Positions 27,564 to 34,972 of a DNA stretch of 44,210 nucleotides are shown piece by piece. Both the position numbers and the translations under genes were made by a program. The notes beneath the pieces were generated by a model. That model saw only the letters and a list, made by a program, of their open reading frames with translations, did no database searches and had not been told where the DNA came from. The stretch is from Archangium sp. (GTDB lineage: Bacteria; Myxococcota; Myxococcia; Myxococcales; Myxococcaceae): NCBI GenBank assembly GCA_030695565.1, contig JAUYRZ010000021.1, positions 1 through 44,210 on the forward strand, read 5' to 3'. Every line of letters begins with the position of its first letter. Position 1 is the stretch's first letter.

Positions 27564-28105
27564 ACGTCGACGCCACGCCACTGCCGGGGGTGTTGTTGAT
27601 CACCCCGCGCGTGTTCTCCGACGCACGCGGCTTCTTCATGGAGACCTTCCACGCCGAGAAGTACGCCGCCCACGGTGTGCCGGGCCCGTTCGTTCAGGAC
27701 AACTGGAGCCACTCGGTCAAAGACACCCTGCGCGGGCTGCATTTTCAGAACCCGAACGCGCAGGGAAAGCTGGTGTGTGTCACCCGTGGGGCCGTGTTCG
27801 ACGTGGCGGTCGACGTGCGGGTGGGCTCACCCCACTTCGGCAAGTGGTACGGCTGCGAGCTGTCGGAATCGAACCGCAAGCAACTCTGGGTGCCCCCCGG
27901 CTTTGCGCACGGCTTCTGCTGCCTGTCTGACGAGACCGACTTTCTCTACAAGTGCACGGCGCTCTACGCACCGGGCAGTGAGCACTCGATTCTCTGGAAC
28001 GACCCGGCCATCGGGATCGAGTGGCCCACCAAGAGCCCGCTGCTCTCGAAGAAGGATCTCGAGGCGCCGGTCTTGGCGAAGGTCACGGGGCTTCCCTCGC
28101 TCTGA
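27560..28105 (+). CDS. rfbC: dTDP-4-dehydrorhamnose 3,5-epimerase
   Basis: Epimerises C3 and C5 of dTDP-4-keto-6-deoxyglucose to give the L-rhamno configuration. 181 residues, a cupin-fold Rml[17 protein letters not shown] with catalytic H61, and FLYKC with catalytic Y130, both residues intact. The start is GTG 27560, overlapping the rfbA stop as GTGA. This completes a four-gene dTDP-L-rhamnose cassette in which every junction is an overlap. A shorter relative at 33292 belongs to the CDP-sugar operon. Confidence 0.96.
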   Translation: MNVDATPLPGVLLITPRVFSDARGFFMETFHAEKYAAHGVPGPFVQDNWSHSVKDTLRGLHFQNPNAQGKLVCVTRGAVFDVAVDVRVGSPHFGKWYGCELSESNRKQLWVPPGFAHGFCCLSDETDFLYKCTALYAPGSEHSILWNDPAIGIEWPTKSPLLSKKDLEAPVLAKVTGLPSL

Positions 28106-28153
28106 GGTTTGCGCGCTATCAGGTGCCGCCGACTTCCTCTAGAAGCGGCCCCC

Positions 28154-29323
28154 GTGGAACGACTCGACGATTCGAATCGACCGGCCTCCGCAGCCCAGCG
28201 GTTGAAGGCGTTTCTCACTTCATTCCCCTTCTTGCTGTTCGCCTTCACCCGTCTTGCCTACGTGGGCATGTCGTGGATGGGCCTGAACGCGGTCAACACG
28301 CTCTTCTACAACGACTACGACCGGCACCGGGTGCTGCAGCCCTACACTTGGATTGACGGGTTGTGCCGCTGGGACTGCGGCTGGTTCCACAACCTGGTGG
28401 TCAACGGCTACCTGAACGTCGAATACGCCAAGGTCTTTCCGTTGCTCGCGGTGATCGGTGGTGGTGTCGAGAAGCTGACCGGCATCAATCACCTGGTCGT
28501 CTTCATCATCGTGGCCAACATCTGTTCGCTGGCGGCCTACGTGGTGATCTACCGGCTCTTCACCGAGATCGAGAACGAGGAGGCAGCGCGTTTCGCCCTC
28601 CTGCTCCTCACCGCGTTCCCCTTCGCGTATTACTCAGCAGCGGGTTACCCCGAGTCGATGATGATGCTGGCGACCGCCTACAGCATCGACCTTGCGCGCC
28701 GCGGCAAACACATCGGGGCAGGCTTTGCGCTCACTCTGGGGTTCGCCGCCCGGCATCTGACCCTCGCAGGAGGAGCCGGAATTCTGGCCGCACAGATTCG
28801 ACAGCGAGGCCTGAACCCGAAGAAGTTTCTGCTCAACCCCGCGGTGCTCGGGCTGCTGCTTCCGTGGCTGTTCCTTGCGGGCTTCAGCTTCTATCTCTCG
28901 TGGAAGGTCGGCGACCCGCTGGCGTGGTGGAACTCGCGCAAGATCGGGTGGAACGACTGGGTCTGGTACAGCTTCCGGCAGACCCTGATGTACGTGCCGT
29001 ACTGGGATCGGCCCGAGTACTTTTACTACATCCTCTTCTCCATCCCCGTGGTGGGCGGCGCGGTCGGCTTGCTGATCGCGCTCAAGAACAAGCGCTGGGA
29101 GTACGTGGAGATCTCAGCGTACGGCCTGGCGCTGCTCTTCGTGGTGATGAGCAGCGGCGCGGCCGGCATGGGCCGTTACCTCGCCAGCATCTGGCCCTGC
29201 TTCCTCCCCTTGGGTGTGTGGCTCGCGAAGAGACCCATGCTGCAGGGGCCGGTGCTGGGCTTCTTCTGGCTCTTTCAGGGCCTGTGGTTCTTCCTCTTCA
29301 GCCACCAGTGGCGGGTGCTCTAG
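28154..29323 (+). CDS. PIG-V-like polytopic mannosyltransferase family protein (GT-C type)
   Basis: An integral membrane protein of about 389 residues with around ten hydrophobic helices. The first extracytoplasmic loop carries LCRWDCGWFHNLVVNGYL, equivalent to RWDAGWYGEIATNGY in the paralogue at 5854, and helix 4 carries the AFPFAYYSAAGYPES stretch typical of PIG-V-like enzymes. It probably adds a sugar from a polyprenyl-phosphate donor outside the cytoplasm. GTG 28154 is preferred; TTG 28109 is possible but its purine run lies too close. It follows rfbC by 48 bases. Its TAG overlaps the convergent rfbG stop in the palindrome CTAG at 29320-29323. Confidence 0.82.
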   Translation: MERLDDSNRPASAAQRLKAFLTSFPFLLFAFTRLAYVGMSWMGLNAVNTLFYNDYDRHRVLQPYTWIDGLCRWDCGWFHNLVVNGYLNVEYAKVFPLLAVIGGGVEKLTGINHLVVFIIVANICSLAAYVVIYRLFTEIENEEAARFALLLLTAFPFAYYSAAGYPESMMMLATAYSIDLARRGKHIGAGFALTLGFAARHLTLAGGAGILAAQIRQRGLNPKKFLLNPAVLGLLLPWLFLAGFSFYLSWKVGDPLAWWNSRKIGWNDWVWYSFRQTLMYVPYWDRPEYFYYILFSIPVVGGAVGLLIALKNKRWEYVEISAYGLALLFVVMSSGAAGMGRYLASIWPCFLPLGVWLAKRPMLQGPVLGFFWLFQGLWFFLFSHQWRVL

Positions 29324-30414
29324 GCCTCGTAGGCGGCGATCTGCTCGAGGGTCAGCGCCTTGAGCTGCGCGACCGAAGCGCCGTCGACCTGCGCGCGGTA
29401 CCACGCGACCGTGCGGGCGATGGTCTCATCGAAGCGCCACCGCGGCTGCCAACCCAGCTTCGCGTGCGCCTTGTCGATCGAGAGTCGCAGCAACGACGCC
29501 TCGTGGTGCGACTTCGGATCGCTCTGGTCGATCCACTCGCCCTTGCCCCACGCCTTCACCAGCGCGCCGGCCAACGCCGAGACCGGCTGAGCCGACGCCG
29601 CTTCGGGGCCGAAGTTCCAGCCATCGCAGAAATCCTGCGGGCGCGCGGTGCCGAGCAACTTCACGCCCAGCAGCAGGTACCCGCTCAACGGCTCGAGCAC
29701 GTGTTGCCAGGGGCGAATGGCATGCGGGCTGCGCACGCCGATGGGCTCGCCCTTCGCCAACGACCGAATGCAGTCGGGCACGATGCGATCGGCCGCCCAG
29801 TCACCACCACCGATGACGTTGCCGGCGCGCGCCGAAGCGATGCCCACGCCGTGTTCGGCCAGCCTGGCTGGAGCAAAGAAGCTGCGCCGCCACGACGAGG
29901 TCACCAACTCAGTGGCGCCCTTGCTCATCGAGTACGGGTCGAACCCGCCCATCGCGTCGTCTTCGCGGTAGCCGTAGACCCACTCGCGATTTTCGTAACA
30001 CTTGTCGCTCGACACCACGACGACCGCGCAGCGCTGCTTCGTGACGCGGATCGCCTCGAGCACGTGCGCCGTGCCGTTGATGTTCGTCTCGATCGTCGCC
30101 AGCGGTTCGGCGTAGCTCTTCCGCACCAGCGCCTGCGCCGCGAGATGAAAGACGATGTCGGGTTTGCACGCCTCGACCGCGTCACGCACCTGCACGAAGT
30201 TCCGCACGTCAGCCACTCGGTGATCACACGAGCTGGCCACGCCCGCGGTGGTGAAGACTGAATCGGCCTCCGGCTCCAGCGCCAGGCCCGTGACCTTCGC
30301 GCCCAGCCGCTCGAGCCACAGGGTCAACCAGCCACCCTTGAAGCCGGTGTGCCCCGTCAGCAGCACCTTCTTGCCGGCGTAGGTCGCACGCAGCTCGGCG
30401 GCGGTCGGCTTCAC
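29320..30414 (-). CDS. rfbG: CDP-glucose 4,6-dehydratase
   Basis: Converts CDP-D-glucose to CDP-4-keto-6-deoxyglucose. 364 residues from GTG 30414, which overlaps the rfbF stop as GTGA; the longer frame to 30459 lies inside rfbF. Family marks are LLTGHTGFKGGWL (about 18-30), HLAAQALVRKSY, SSDKCYENREW and YSMSKGATE for the catalytic tyrosine/lysine, then ARAGNVIGGGDW. In other bacteria the next enzyme is usually the 3-dehydrase of 3,6-dideoxyhexose synthesis (RfbH type). No such gene is here; a C-methyltransferase takes its place in the operon, which points to a branched 6-deoxysugar. Confidence 0.95.
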   Translation of the reverse strand: MKPTAAELRATYAGKKVLLTGHTGFKGGWLTLWLERLGAKVTGLALEPEADSVFTTAGVASSCDHRVADVRNFVQVRDAVEACKPDIVFHLAAQALVRKSYAEPLATIETNINGTAHVLEAIRVTKQRCAVVVVSSDKCYENREWVYGYREDDAMGGFDPYSMSKGATELVTSSWRRSFFAPARLAEHGVGIASARAGNVIGGGDWAADRIVPDCIRSLAKGEPIGVRSPHAIRPWQHVLEPLSGYLLLGVKLLGTARPQDFCDGWNFGPEAASAQPVSALAGALVKAWGKGEWIDQSDPKSHHEASLLRLSIDKAHAKLGWQPRWRFDETIARTVAWYRAQVDGASVAQLKALTLEQIAAYEA

Positions 30415-31208
30415 GGCCCGTCCTTCCACGTCTTCCACGGCGCCTTGCCCTTGCTCCACAGCTCGTTGAGCATGTTGAACTCACGCAGCGTGTCCATCGG
30501 CTGCCAGAAGCCCGTGTGTCGAAACGCCTGCAGCTCATCCTTCAGGGAGAGCTGCCGCATCGGCTCCTGCTCCAGGGTGAGCTTCTTGTCGTTGGGCAGC
30601 ACGTCCCAGATTTTCTTGCTGTCGCAGACGAAGAAGCCGCCGTTGATGAAGCCTTCGGTGGCCTGCGGCTTCTCGTTGAACTCCGAGACCGCTTCGCCAT
30701 TGAGGCGCATCTCGCCGAAGCGGCCGGGCGGGCGCACCGCGGTCACGGAGCAGGCTTTGCCGTGCCCGCGATGAAAGGCGAGCAGCTTGGTCACGTCGAC
30801 ATCGGAGACGCCGTCGCCGTAGGTCAGGCAGAAGAGCTCGTCGTTCTCCACGTACTTGCGGATCGCGGCGACGCGGCCACCGGTCATGGTGTCTTCGCCG
30901 GTCTCAGCGAGGATGACCTTCCAGTCCTCTTCGCCGCTGCCGCCGATCTCCACCGCGTGGTTCTTGCCCATGGTGACCGTCACGTCGGACGTCATCGCGC
31001 GGTAGTTGAGGAAGAACTCCTTGATGACCCAGCTCTTGTAGCCGAGGCAGAGCACGAACTCGGTGATGCCGTGCGCCGCGTACATCTTCATGATGTGCCA
31101 GACGATCGGCTTGCCGCCGATGGGCAGCATGGGCTTGGGCATCGAGTCGCTGGCTTCGCGAATGCGGGTGCCCTGCCCTCCGCAGAGAATGACGGCCTTG
31201 ATTCCCAT
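30411..31208 (-). CDS. rfbF: Glucose-1-phosphate cytidylyltransferase
   Basis: Activates glucose-1-phosphate with CTP to CDP-glucose, committing it to the CDP-deoxysugar route. 265 residues, the standard RfbF length: ILCGGQGTRIRE (7-18), MPKPMLPIGGKPI, LTYGDGVSDVD with the metal-binding aspartate, and GFWQPMDTLREF near the end. The ATG at 31208 overlaps the stop of the upstream C-methyltransferase (ATGA), and the gene overlaps rfbG. The coupled order methyltransferase-rfbF-rfbG ties C-methylation to the CDP pathway. Confidence 0.96.
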   Translation of the reverse strand: MGIKAVILCGGQGTRIREASDSMPKPMLPIGGKPIVWHIMKMYAAHGITEFVLCLGYKSWVIKEFFLNYRAMTSDVTVTMGKNHAVEIGGSGEEDWKVILAETGEDTMTGGRVAAIRKYVENDELFCLTYGDGVSDVDVTKLLAFHRGHGKACSVTAVRPPGRFGEMRLNGEAVSEFNEKPQATEGFINGGFFVCDSKKIWDVLPNDKKLTLEQEPMRQLSLKDELQAFRHTGFWQPMDTLREFNMLNELWSKGKAPWKTWKDGP

Positions 31209-32428
31209 CACCGCACCTTCGGGGCGGGAACCGGCACGACGAACTTTCCGCCGGCCTGCTTGTACGCATCCTGCTGCTTGACGATCTCGTCGAAGAAGTT
31301 CCACGCGAGCACCAGCAGGTGCGTGGGCTTCTCTTCGAGCACCTTCTCCACACCCACCACGGGGATGTGCATGCCCGGCATCAGCTTGCCCACCTTGTAC
31401 GGGCTGCGATCGGCGGTCCACGAGAGCAGGTCGGTGCCGATGCCGCAGTAGTTGGTCAGCACCACGCCCTTCGCGGCGGCGCCGTAGGCGGCCAGGGTGC
31501 CCTTCTTCTTCAGCTCGGTGAGGAACTCAGGCAGCGCGGTCTTCAGCTTGCGCGTGCCCTCGGCGAAGGCGTGCAGCTTGGCGTTGGCCGTGTAGCCCTG
31601 GGCCTTCTCCATCGCGAGGTACTGCGCGACCGCAGGCTTGGCCGGGCCCTTGCGCTTGCCGCGCGCAATCAGGCTGCCACCGTGGAGCGGGATCTCCTCG
31701 ACGTCCCACAGCACCATGCCCGCTTCTTTGAAGAGCCGGTCGAGCGCCGTCACGGAAAAGTACGAGATGTGCTCGTGGTAGATGGTGTCGAACTCGAGGT
31801 GGTCGACCATCGGCTTCAGGTACGGCGCCTCGACGTGGAAGATGCCGTCGTCAGACAGCCAGTGCTGCACGCCCTTCACGAAGTCGATCAGGTCGGGCAC
31901 GTGGGCGAGCACGTTGCGCGCCATGATCAGGTCGGCCGGGCCGTGCTTCTCAAGGAGCTGCTGACCCATCGCGAAGTTGAAGAACTCGGCCACCGTGGGC
32001 ACGCCGTCTTTGTTGGCCACCTCGGCGATGTTCTTGGCGGGCTCCACGCCGAGCACGCGGCAGTGCGAGCGGAACGGCTTCAAGATGCAGCCGTCGTTGC
32101 TGGCGAGCTCGGCGACCAGGTGCTTCTGCTCGAGGAAGATCTCGGTGGAGTACCGCGCGGCGAGCTGTTCGCCCCAGCGCACGATCGACTCCGACATCGA
32201 GGAAAAATAGACGTAGTCGGTGAAGACGTCTTTGGGGTCGAGCTGGTGGGTCAGCTGCACGTGCGAGCAGGTTGCGCAGAACGCGATCGCCAGAGGTGCC
32301 TTCGTCTCGCGCGCGAAGTCAGCGGGGCCGTTGAGGAAGCTGTTCACCGGCGGCATGTCGCCCAGCGAGAGGATGGGCTCGAGGTTCGTCTGACCGCAGA
32401 TGCGGCACTGGGGGATGGGAGTGGCCAT
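31208..32428 (-). CDS. NDP-hexose C-methyltransferase (TylC3/TcaB9/NovU type)
   Basis: A 406-residue three-part enzyme of the sugar C-methyltransferase family. The N-terminal zinc site is complete (C8, C11, C51, C54); the middle SAM domain has ELASNDGCILKPF near 107-119 and GVEP at 127-130; and YHEH (217-220) matches the catalytic Tyr/Glu/His cluster of TcaB9-like enzymes. The C-terminal domain has YGAAAKG. Known members methylate a carbon next to the keto group of a dTDP-4-keto-6-deoxysugar (C3 or C5). Here the neighbours imply a CDP-linked substrate, which is the unusual point. It starts 3 bases after the reductase stop and overlaps rfbF by one base. Confidence 0.88.
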   Translation of the reverse strand: MATPIPQCRICGQTNLEPILSLGDMPPVNSFLNGPADFARETKAPLAIAFCATCSHVQLTHQLDPKDVFTDYVYFSSMSESIVRWGEQLAARYSTEIFLEQKHLVAELASNDGCILKPFRSHCRVLGVEPAKNIAEVANKDGVPTVAEFFNFAMGQQLLEKHGPADLIMARNVLAHVPDLIDFVKGVQHWLSDDGIFHVEAPYLKPMVDHLEFDTIYHEHISYFSVTALDRLFKEAGMVLWDVEEIPLHGGSLIARGKRKGPAKPAVAQYLAMEKAQGYTANAKLHAFAEGTRKLKTALPEFLTELKKKGTLAAYGAAAKGVVLTNYCGIGTDLLSWTADRSPYKVGKLMPGMHIPVVGVEKVLEEKPTHLLVLAWNFFDEIVKQQDAYKQAGGKFVVPVPAPKVR

Positions 32429-32431
32429 GTT

Positions 32432-33295
32432 TCAGTTCACTTTCGAGAGGAGCGCAGTGCGTTCCCGGGTGAGCAACTCCAGCAACGGAGGGTGGTGCAA
32501 TTCGTGTCGGGTCGAGCGCAGGCGTACGCGCTCCGGCCGGGGCGCAATCTGCCCCGAGTCCTGCCACGGGACCTCGACGATTTCCACGTTCGGGAGCGTC
32601 AGGCCGGCCGCCAGCATTGCCGCCCACTGTGCCTTGGTGAGCACTTCGGGCCCGGTCAGGTGGGCGATGCCCGTAAAGCCCCGCCCGAGCAGGTCGAGTG
32701 AGGAAGCCGCCAGCCAGCGCGACCAGGTCGGCATGCCCGCCTGGGCCGAAGGCACCTTGAGCGGGGTGCGCTGCTCCGAGGCGTCGATCACCCGGTACAT
32801 GAAGTTCTTCCGCCGCGCCTCGGCCCCGAAGACGTAGCTGGTGCGCGCGATGAGGCTGTTGCCTCGTTCGAGCAGCAGCGTCTCCACGTCTCGTTTGTGC
32901 TTTGCGTACACGCTCAACGGGTTCGTCGGCGAGTTCTCGTCGTAAGCGTCGGCGAGCCCATCGAAGACGTGTTCGGTCGAGAAGAACACCACCTTCGTCG
33001 AAGGCCCCAACACGGTCAGCAGGTTGCGAACCGTCTGCACGTTCTCGCGTTCACTCCGGGCGGGATCCTGCTCGCACCCGTCGACCCACGGCCAGGCCGA
33101 GGCGATCACCACCGCGTCGGGGTTGAAGCGGTTCATCACCTTTTCGGTGGCGCTCAGATCGAGCAGATCCATCGCTTCGGTGGCCAGACCCTCCACACGG
33201 CGGGCCACGCCCTGGGTCGACCACCCTTGCGCGACACGCAGCACTTCGGAGCCCACCAGGCCCGACGCACCGACCACGAGCAGCCGACCGCTCAT
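32432..33295 (-). CDS. RmlD-like NDP-4-ketosugar reductase
   Basis: A 287-residue SDR of the dTDP-4-dehydrorhamnose reductase family: VVGASGLVG (7-15), FSTEHVFDG in place of STDYVFDG (105-113), catalytic Y130-x3-K134 in YAKHK, and IAHLTG near the C-terminus. It is clearly diverged from the rhamnose-pathway copy at 25795. Its place between an RmlC-like epimerase and a C-methyltransferase suggests it reduces the C4 ketone of the CDP-linked C-methylated sugar. The ATG at 33295 overlaps the epimerase stop (ATGA). The stereochemistry of the product cannot be read. Confidence 0.85.
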   Translation of the reverse strand: MSGRLLVVGASGLVGSEVLRVAQGWSTQGVARRVEGLATEAMDLLDLSATEKVMNRFNPDAVVIASAWPWVDGCEQDPARSERENVQTVRNLLTVLGPSTKVVFFSTEHVFDGLADAYDENSPTNPLSVYAKHKRDVETLLLERGNSLIARTSYVFGAEARRKNFMYRVIDASEQRTPLKVPSAQAGMPTWSRWLAASSLDLLGRGFTGIAHLTGPEVLTKAQWAAMLAAGLTLPNVEIVEVPWQDSGQIAPRPERVRLRSTRHELHHPPLLELLTRERTALLSKVN

Positions 33296-33741
33296 CGGTC
33301 TTTCGTCGCCCAGTCGTAGGGGATGTGGCTCTTGTGCGGGTCGAGCCGCACGATCTCGTTGGGGTCGTGGGGAATGCTGGCGCAGTTCGCCACCACCGCG
33401 GGGGTGGGCCCCACGCACTTGAAGCCGTTCCACACGAAGGGGGGCACCTTCACCAGCACGTGGTTGTCGTTGCCCAGGTAGATCTCGTTGATCTCACCCT
33501 TCGTCTTGCTGCCTTCACGATCGTCGTAGCAGACCAGCTTGATCATGCCGTGAGGCACCGCGTAGTTGATGATCATCTCCTTGTGGAGATGCCACCCCTT
33601 CACGATCCCCGGGAAGATGGTCGAGAAGTAGATCTCGCCGAACTTCACGAACTCGGGGTCCGTGGCCTTGAGGTGGTGCATCACCTTGCCGCGGTCATCC
33701 GCAATGACGCGACGGGGAGAGACGACGACGCCTTCGATCAT
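33292..33741 (-). CDS. RmlC-like NDP-sugar epimerase, short form
   Basis: A 149-residue cupin-fold relative of dTDP-4-dehydrorhamnose 3,5-epimerase, about 30 residues shorter than RfbC at 27560. KGWHLHKE replaces the RGLHFQ motif but keeps the first histidine, and VKVPPFVWNGFKC matches the VPPGFAHGF segment. A tyrosine equivalent to Y130 of RfbC is not evident, so single-position epimerisation (for example at C5) or another cupin role is possible. It is the first gene of the coupled CDP-sugar set, 24 bases downstream of the kelch gene on the same strand. Confidence 0.8.
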   Translation of the reverse strand: MIEGVVVSPRRVIADDRGKVMHHLKATDPEFVKFGEIYFSTIFPGIVKGWHLHKEMIINYAVPHGMIKLVCYDDREGSKTKGEINEIYLGNDNHVLVKVPPFVWNGFKCVGPTPAVVANCASIPHDPNEIVRLDPHKSHIPYDWATKDR

Positions 33742-33765
33742 GGGAGGGCGCGTAGCAGATGCGCG

Positions 33766-34899
33766 TCATGGGGCGAAGCGCACGATTCGATCGAGGAAAG
33801 CGCCGTTGGGGCCGTAGCCGCCGAAGATGTAGCCCCGCCCGGGTACCGCGGCGCTGCACGAGCTCATCGCTGAGGCCCCGGAGAGGGTCACGCCCTGCAT
33901 GGTGGACGCCTGACCCGAGGCCGGATCGAAGGAAATCACCGAGGTGACCGAGTCACCGCCGCAGAGGTAACCGAGCCCGTCGATGACCAGGGGCGCGGGT
34001 TGCCAGGCCGCGTACGGCAGCACCGAATTCGCGACGCTCAGCTGACCCGTCGACGTCTCGAAACGGAGAATCTCTGCCCGCTGACCGCTGTTGTCAGAGC
34101 CGCCAAGCACGAAGAACGCGCTCCCGAAGGGAACAGCCACTGGCGATTCCAGGCCCGGCGAGAGCTGCGTCGGGAGGACCGCGAGTGAGTCGGTGGCCGG
34201 GTCGAAGCGGATGATCTCGCGGACCTTGGTGTAGTCGTAGCCGCCGATGAGGAAGATCGCGTTGCCGATGGCCACCGCGCCCATGTTGTAGCGACCGGTC
34301 GGGAGCACAGAGTTCATCGGGGTCATCGCGCCAGTGGTCGGATCGAAGCGGACGATCTGCGTCATCAGGGCCGTCATCGTGCTGCGGCCACCGAAGAGAT
34401 AGATGAAGCCGCCGAGGGCCACTGCGGAGCTGGCCTGCCTGCCGTAGGGAAGCCGGAAAGATGTCGCGTGCACGGTCTCGGCTTCGGGGTCGAAGCGAAG
34501 CACGGCCTCAGAGAAGACGCCGGATCCGGTGAGCCCTCCGAAAATCCAGATCTGCTGACCGTCCCAGGCAGCTGCTGCGCCGTGAAGCCCCTGCGGAAGC
34601 CGTGCTGCGAGTACCGCCGAGGTGGGTCCCACGCCGCCGCCACCTCCGACACCGCCACCTCCGACGCCACCACCTCCGACGCCGCCACCTCCGACGCCGC
34701 CACCTCCGACGCCGACGCCGCCACCTCCTCCGCCACCTCCGACGCCGACGCCGCCACCTCCTCCGCCACCTCCGCCGCCGCCATCAACCGATGCGTCAGG
34801 CACCAATTCATCGACTGGAACGAAGCACCCGCAGCTGGAGGGTGACATCGCCACGAACACCCCTACGACAAGCCACGGCCAACCCCGACGCTGGTGCAT
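33766..34899 (-). CDS. Secreted kelch-repeat protein, possible lipoprotein, with Gly/Val linker
   Basis: 377 residues from ATG 34899, which begins a normal export signal (MHQRRGWPWLVVGVFVAM); the upstream extension to 34974 adds residues that do not look like a signal. Cysteines at 23 and 25 (SSCGC) make lipid attachment possible, but the lipobox is poor. Residues 40-91 are almost entirely glycine with valines. From about 100 on there are six kelch blades marked by IWIFGG, IYLFGG, IFLIGG, FFVLGG, GYLCGG and GYIFGG, enough for one beta-propeller. A surface-exposed binding protein is likely; the ligand is unknown. It is on the same strand as the CDP-sugar operon and 24 bases upstream of it, so it may share a transcript. 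Confidence 0.82.
   Translation of the reverse strand: MHQRRGWPWLVVGVFVAMSPSSCGCFVPVDELVPDASVDGGGGGGGGGGGVGVGGGGGGGGVGVGGGGVGGGGVGGGGVGGGGVGGGGGVGPTSAVLAARLPQGLHGAAAAWDGQQIWIFGGLTGSGVFSEAVLRFDPEAETVHATSFRLPYGRQASSAVALGGFIYLFGGRSTMTALMTQIVRFDPTTGAMTPMNSVLPTGRYNMGAVAIGNAIFLIGGYDYTKVREIIRFDPATDSLAVLPTQLSPGLESPVAVPFGSAFFVLGGSDNSGQRAEILRFETSTGQLSVANSVLPYAAWQPAPLVIDGLGYLCGGDSVTSVISFDPASGQASTMQGVTLSGASAMSSCSAAVPGRGYIFGGYGPNGAFLDRIVRFAP
34627..34782 (-). repeat. Low-complexity tandem repeat encoding a poly-Gly/Val linker
   Basis: On the plus strand this tract is built from repeats of CCACCTCCGACGCCG and shorter variants. On the coding minus strand it gives runs such as GGGGVGGGGV, residues 40-91 of the kelch protein. 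Its units are multiples of three, so slippage would change linker length without breaking the frame. The same tract produces a spurious Pro/Thr-rich plus-strand frame. Confidence 0.9.
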
Positions 34900-34972
34900 C
34901 ACGCGAGTGTCGAGCAGATCACCCCTCGCAATCCACTCGGTCCTCCGGGCTTTTCTGGCATACCCCCCGGCC

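Noticed and set aside
29320-33741. 3,6-dideoxyhexose (abequose/tyvelose-like) pathway
   Set aside because: rfbF and rfbG are present but no RfbH-type 3-dehydrase or its reductase is encoded in the window; a C-methyltransferase replaces them.
34627-34782. Possible CRISPR or satellite array
   Set aside because: Units are short, imperfect and codon-phased inside a kelch gene, with no unique spacers.
34622-34972. Proline-rich N-terminal extension of the GT87-like gene
   Set aside because: It is the antisense reading of the kelch Gly/Val linker; ATG 34973 starts a normal hydrophobic N-terminus.
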